This document shows positions 6,669 through 8,926 of a stretch of DNA of 8,926 nucleotides, in pieces. Numbering within the stretch: the stretch's first letter is position 1; every line of letters starts with the position of its first letter. Source of the stretch: Nostoc sp. GT001 (GTDB taxonomy: Bacteria > Cyanobacteriota > Cyanobacteriia > Cyanobacteriales > Nostocaceae); contig NZ_JAUDRJ010000003.1 in the NCBI RefSeq assembly GCF_030382115.1, positions 2,795,086-2,804,011 on the forward strand, given 5' to 3'. Made by a program: the position numbers and the translations under genes. The notes beneath the pieces are model-generated. The model made no database searches and was not told the DNA's origin. It saw only the letters and a list, made by a program, of their open reading frames with translations.

Positions 6669-6777
6669 TTAATTTAACTTTGCACTTTTTCTTAGGGTGA
6701 AAACTTCCGAGTTATCCTCACCTTTCAACGCCAGTTTGAGCAGAATCGTGACAACAGAAAGTTTTTTGCGATCGCGC

Positions 6778-6828
6778 AGCGTCTCACTTTGAGTGAAGTT
6801 CCGCTTGGAGGAAGCCGCAGAAGCGGCT
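6778..6828. repeat. dispersed palindromic repeat pair between nusB and ftsY
   Basis: The first part, AGCGTCTC...GAGTGAAG at 6778-6798, contains the hairpin TCACT-TTG-AGTGA and belongs to the same degenerate family as 4866-4882 and 7671-7691. It adjoins a HIP1 octamer (6768-6775). The second part is a perfect stem-loop AGCCGC-AGAA-GCGGCT (6813-6828). Neither hairpin is followed by a T-run on the minus strand, so they are not evident nusB terminators. No promoter was recognised with confidence in the 254-bp spacer. Confidence 0.5.
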
Positions 6829-6877
6829 ACAGACTTTTCTCCACGGCAGTATAAAAATTATTAATTCCGCAGCAGTA

Positions 6878-7519
6878 CTACGCAGTTTTTTTCTGCTCAG
6901 TGACTCGGCGTAAAACACCGTTAATAAACCGATGACCATCGTCTCCACTGTAGCGTTTGGCTAGTTCCACGGCTTCATTGATGGCAATACTGTCTGGTAC
7001 TCCTAAGAACTTCATTTCTGCCACGGCGATTTGCAAGATATCACGGTCAATTTGGGCAAGACGAGTTACTTGCCAATCTACTAAGGCAGCAGAAATGAGT
7101 TCATCTATAATGTGTCGATTTTCGTTGACGGTAATCACAAGCTCTTTAGCGTAATTCCGAACTCCCTTGTCTTGATTGGCTAACTGAATCAAGACTGGGA
7201 AATCAACTGCTGTACCCAACTGATTGATTGCTGTCTGGGTGCAGGCGATCGCTTCTTGAAGCATTGTTCTGGCAGTATTGAGGTCGGAGGCCTGAGTTTG
7301 GCTACTTAAGAGGCGATCATTACTGCGTTGCAGCTCACCTGCGGCATTATCGAGGGTATCTTGTACTTCTGAGGTCAGAGTGCGTACTGCACCTAGTACC
7401 AACTTGGATACTAATTGGTCGTCTTCCAATTTATCTAATTTCTTTGGGTTGACTGGCAATTGGCTAAGGCTTAAAAGCGCCAATTCACGAGCAATTTGCT
7501 GGGGTTTACGAGGTTGCAT
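6878..7519 (-). CDS. nusB: transcription antitermination factor NusB, long cyanobacterial form
   Basis: A 213-residue RNA-binding factor. NusB pairs with NusE (ribosomal protein S10) on boxA RNA to keep RNA polymerase elongating through rRNA operons. The N-terminal part [18 protein letters not shown] (4-21) matches the usual first helix. The C-terminal half carries the signature block: [20 protein letters not shown] (150-169), [18 protein letters not shown] (174-191) and [11 protein letters not shown] (196-206). About 70 extra residues between these parts (roughly 50-125, helical, rich in Q/N/A) make it longer than the common 130-160 residues; similar insertions are usual in cyanobacteria. 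ATG7519 is chosen because it begins [13 protein letters not shown] as in relatives. The frame continues upstream to 7609, but those 30 residues do not resemble NusB. No clear Shine-Dalgarno is present. It is on the same strand as ftsY and the DUF502 gene. Confidence 0.93.
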   Translation of the reverse strand: MQPRKPQQIARELALLSLSQLPVNPKKLDKLEDDQLVSKLVLGAVRTLTSEVQDTLDNAAGELQRSNDRLLSSQTQASDLNTARTMLQEAIACTQTAINQLGTAVDFPVLIQLANQDKGVRNYAKELVITVNENRHIIDELISAALVDWQVTRLAQIDRDILQIAVAEMKFLGVPDSIAINEAVELAKRYSGDDGHRFINGVLRRVTEQKKTA

Positions 7520-7848
7520 AAAACTGAGGGGTGATTGTGCGAGAACTGAATTAACTAGGCAAGACAAACTTACAAGCCTATCAATTTTGGCACAGTTAAA
7601 CAACAACATTACGCATTTGCTTGTGACTATGCCAGATTGATTTCAGAGAGGCAGAGGGCAGATCGCTTTTAGCGTCTCCCCTTGGGAGAAGACAGGAGAA
7701 ATACACTCCTATATCTCTTGCCGCAACCAGAACTTTTCTTGGGGTTTAAGTCAAGATCGCCAAAATCTCCGAGTTAGTGGCTTGGAATTAGATGGAGTGT
7801 GAGCCGCTATTCTTTATTGAACCTCCTGCCTCCTGCCTTCTGCCTTCT
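7520..7848. other. spacer between the DUF502 gene and nusB
   Basis: These 329 bases hold no gene that I can support. The first 90 bases next to nusB are open in the nusB frame but look non-coding. The region contains a dispersed palindromic repeat (7671-7691) and the CTCCTGC heptamer array at the DUF502 end. The nusB promoter should be here, but I could not identify it. No terminator with a T-run was seen behind the DUF502 gene. Confidence 0.6.
7671..7691. repeat. dispersed palindromic repeat, GCGTCTC...GAGAAG family
   Basis: AGCGTCTCCCCTTGGGAGAA (7671-7690, then G) contains a perfect 6-bp stem TCTCCC-CTT-GGGAGA (7675-7689). It has the same length and outer bases as the repeat at 6778-6798 and shares its core with the interior of the MITE-like element (4866-4882). 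Confidence 0.5.
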
Positions 7849-7850
7849 TC
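7823..7850. repeat. STRR heptamer array overlapping the DUF502 stop codon
   Basis: Four consecutive 7-bp units read CTCCTGC, CTCCTGC, CTTCTGC, CTTCTTC. The last two bases (7849-7850) belong to the TGA stop codon of the DUF502 gene (7851-7849, minus strand), so the array starts exactly where the coding sequence ends. Confidence 0.8.
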
Positions 7851-8613
7851 ACATTTCTTCAACAGGAATAACCTGCTGCTCGATCTCTTCGTGTTTCACT
7901 TCCAATGTGGAATCTTTGGGGAAAACCAAAGGCGTATTGGAGGCGACAATGCCACCTGATACAACTATTTTAAAGGCGTCTTCAATCGACATAGAAAGGT
8001 TCACCACCTCGTCTTCAGGAACGACTGCGTACCATCCGGTAGTCGGATTTGGAGTGGTGGGAATAAAGACACTTAGCACGGGGCGAGACATCTGGGCTTG
8101 GATATCACTGCTGATTGCACCAGTAACAAAAGCGATCGCCCAAATTCCTCGGCGAGGATACTCCACCAAAATTACCCGGCGAAACTTGCCATTAGAATCT
8201 TTCAGGATGGTTTCTAAAAGTTGTTTGAGAGTTTTGTATACCTGCCCTGCTAAAGGAATTGCCTGTAATAATCGCTCACCAAAATCTAATAACCACCGCC
8301 CAGCTATATTTCGAGCCATCAAGCCCATTAGTAATATACTTAGTAGTGGTACAGCCAAGCCTACCAATAAATTAAGTATATTTACTAAGAATGGGTTTAA
8401 CCCATCGAAGGGATTCAATTGTTTGGGAATTTGGGTGAGAAAGTTGATTACCCAACTTGCAATGGTAATTGTCAGCCAGATAGTGGTTGCTAGGGGAATT
8501 ATTACCAACAAACCAGCAATCAGGTCGTTTTTTAAGTCCTGTTTTAGGCGATCGATTACCAAGCCCCGATTCTCCTGTTTTAAGCTAGAGGAACTTTTGT
8601 TATCCGTATCCAT
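7849..8613 (-). CDS. DUF502 family membrane protein
   Basis: A 254-residue integral membrane protein with two strong hydrophobic segments, about 31-59 (LIAGLLVIIPLATTIWLTIT onward) and 74-104 (FLVNILNLLVGLAVPLLSIL onward). The C-terminal part is soluble and holds the family blocks IPLAGQVYKTLKQ (119-131), VEYPRRGIWAIAFVTG (150-165), FIPTTPNPTTGW (184-195) and a late SGGIV (219-223). DUF502 proteins are widespread in bacteria, and plant COV1/LIKE-COV proteins are relatives; the biochemical function is unknown. The start ATG8613 gives MDTDNKSSSS followed by KQDLKNDLIAGLLV, as in relatives. The frame is open further upstream to a TTG at 8667, which would add 18 residues. Neither start has a clear Shine-Dalgarno. 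The C-terminus ends in acidic residues (VEEM) and the stop lies in a heptamer array. Confidence 0.9.
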   Translation of the reverse strand: MDTDNKSSSSLKQENRGLVIDRLKQDLKNDLIAGLLVIIPLATTIWLTITIASWVINFLTQIPKQLNPFDGLNPFLVNILNLLVGLAVPLLSILLMGLMARNIAGRWLLDFGERLLQAIPLAGQVYKTLKQLLETILKDSNGKFRRVILVEYPRRGIWAIAFVTGAISSDIQAQMSRPVLSVFIPTTPNPTTGWYAVVPEDEVVNLSMSIEDAFKIVVSGGIVASNTPLVFPKDSTLEVKHEEIEQQVIPVEEM

Positions 8614-8926
8614 ACCAGCAGATTCGTCAAATTCCGAAGGCTTTAACTTTGGCAGATTCTGCCGCAAGTAACTGTCTATAACGCTAGCAAGTTGCCTGCT
8701 GCTGGAAATCAGCTATTTTCCTATAAGCATACACATAGACATTAACCAATCCCATGGCGACTGATTATTCTTAGAGGATGTTACTTTTCTTTATAAGACT
8801 TGTAAATGATTGTTGCAAGTTCTTACGTTGGAAGTCTGTTTTATCTAGTCTTGAATTATGAAAAACAATATCCCCGACAACTTTTACGAAGTCAGGGATC
8901 TGTGTAGCACATTTGTGCGCTCTATG
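8614..8926. other. intergenic region upstream of the DUF502 gene
   Basis: No complete gene is visible. The promoter of the DUF502 gene should lie here, but I could not choose one with confidence. The right end carries a terminator-like hairpin (listed separately) and a small hairpin GCAC-ATTT-GTGC at 8907-8918. Confidence 0.5.
8861..8899 (-). terminator. terminator-like hairpin for a minus-strand gene beyond the right edge
   Basis: ATCCCCGAC (8870-8878) pairs with GTCAGGGAT (8891-8899) at eight of nine positions around a 12-base loop. Read on the minus strand the stem is followed by ATTGTTTTT, which suits an intrinsic terminator. Hairpins of the form ATCCCCGACTT...AAGTCGGGGAT are, from memory, frequent between Nostoc genes, so it may also be a dispersed repeat. 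Confidence 0.5.

Noticed and set aside
7520..7609. Upstream start for NusB adding 30 residues.
   Set aside because: The extension does not resemble NusB, and [13 protein letters not shown] at 7519 matches the usual cyanobacterial start.
8614..8667. Upstream TTG start for the DUF502 protein adding 18 residues.
   Set aside because: ATG8613 gives a normal family N-terminus; the upstream TTG has no ribosome site. It cannot be fully excluded.
7799..8671. 290-residue plus-strand frame opposite the DUF502 gene.
   Set aside because: The minus frame encodes a clear DUF502 protein with membrane helices; the plus frame has no recognisable domain and is antisense to it.
8771..8926. Minus-strand frame open from the right edge for 51 codons, ending in TAA at 8773-8771.
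   Set aside because: It has no start in the window, resembles no protein I know, and runs through a terminator-like hairpin with a T-run. An open stretch of this size can occur by chance.

Overview
The window is cyanobacterial chromosome, most likely from a filamentous heterocyst-forming lineage (Nostoc/Anabaena type). The palindromic octamer GCGATCGC (HIP1) occurs at least nine times (437, 498, 988, 2354, 5329, 5647, 6768, 7246, 8132), where chance predicts well under one. Three different arrays of 7-bp tandem repeats (STRR type) lie between genes. The proteins closely match cyanobacterial families: DUF4079, a long NusB, FtsY with a large acidic N-terminal region, a GAF-SpoIIE phosphatase, and DUF502.

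Layout, left to right. The window opens with the N-terminal end of a minus-strand DUF4079 membrane protein (1-140). A plus-strand gene for a 427-residue protein made of 13 ankyrin repeats follows (337-1620). A convergent intergenic region (1621-2191) holds hairpins, a TTTACCT array inside an inverted repeat, and a good minus-strand terminator. Four complete minus-strand genes then follow when read from right to left: DUF502 membrane protein (8613-7849), nusB (7519-6878), ftsY (6623-4947) and a GAF-PP2C phosphatase of the RsbU type (3583-2192). They share one direction, but gaps of 254-1363 bp separate them, so they are probably not one tight operon.

The 1363-bp gap between ftsY and the phosphatase is the least explained part. 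Most of it is very A+T-rich. It also contains a 121-bp MITE-like element with 15-bp terminal inverted repeats, terminator-like hairpins behind ftsY, and a GC-rich island (4381-4555) with several complementary stems that could be a structured RNA.

Functionally the window is mostly housekeeping. NusB acts in rRNA antitermination and FtsY is the SRP receptor. The phosphatase probably belongs to a partner-switching regulatory pathway whose other members are not here. The ankyrin protein is a binding scaffold with no visible partner. I see no defence system, biosynthetic cluster, CRISPR array or intact transposon. The points worth a second look are the structured island and the dispersed repeats.
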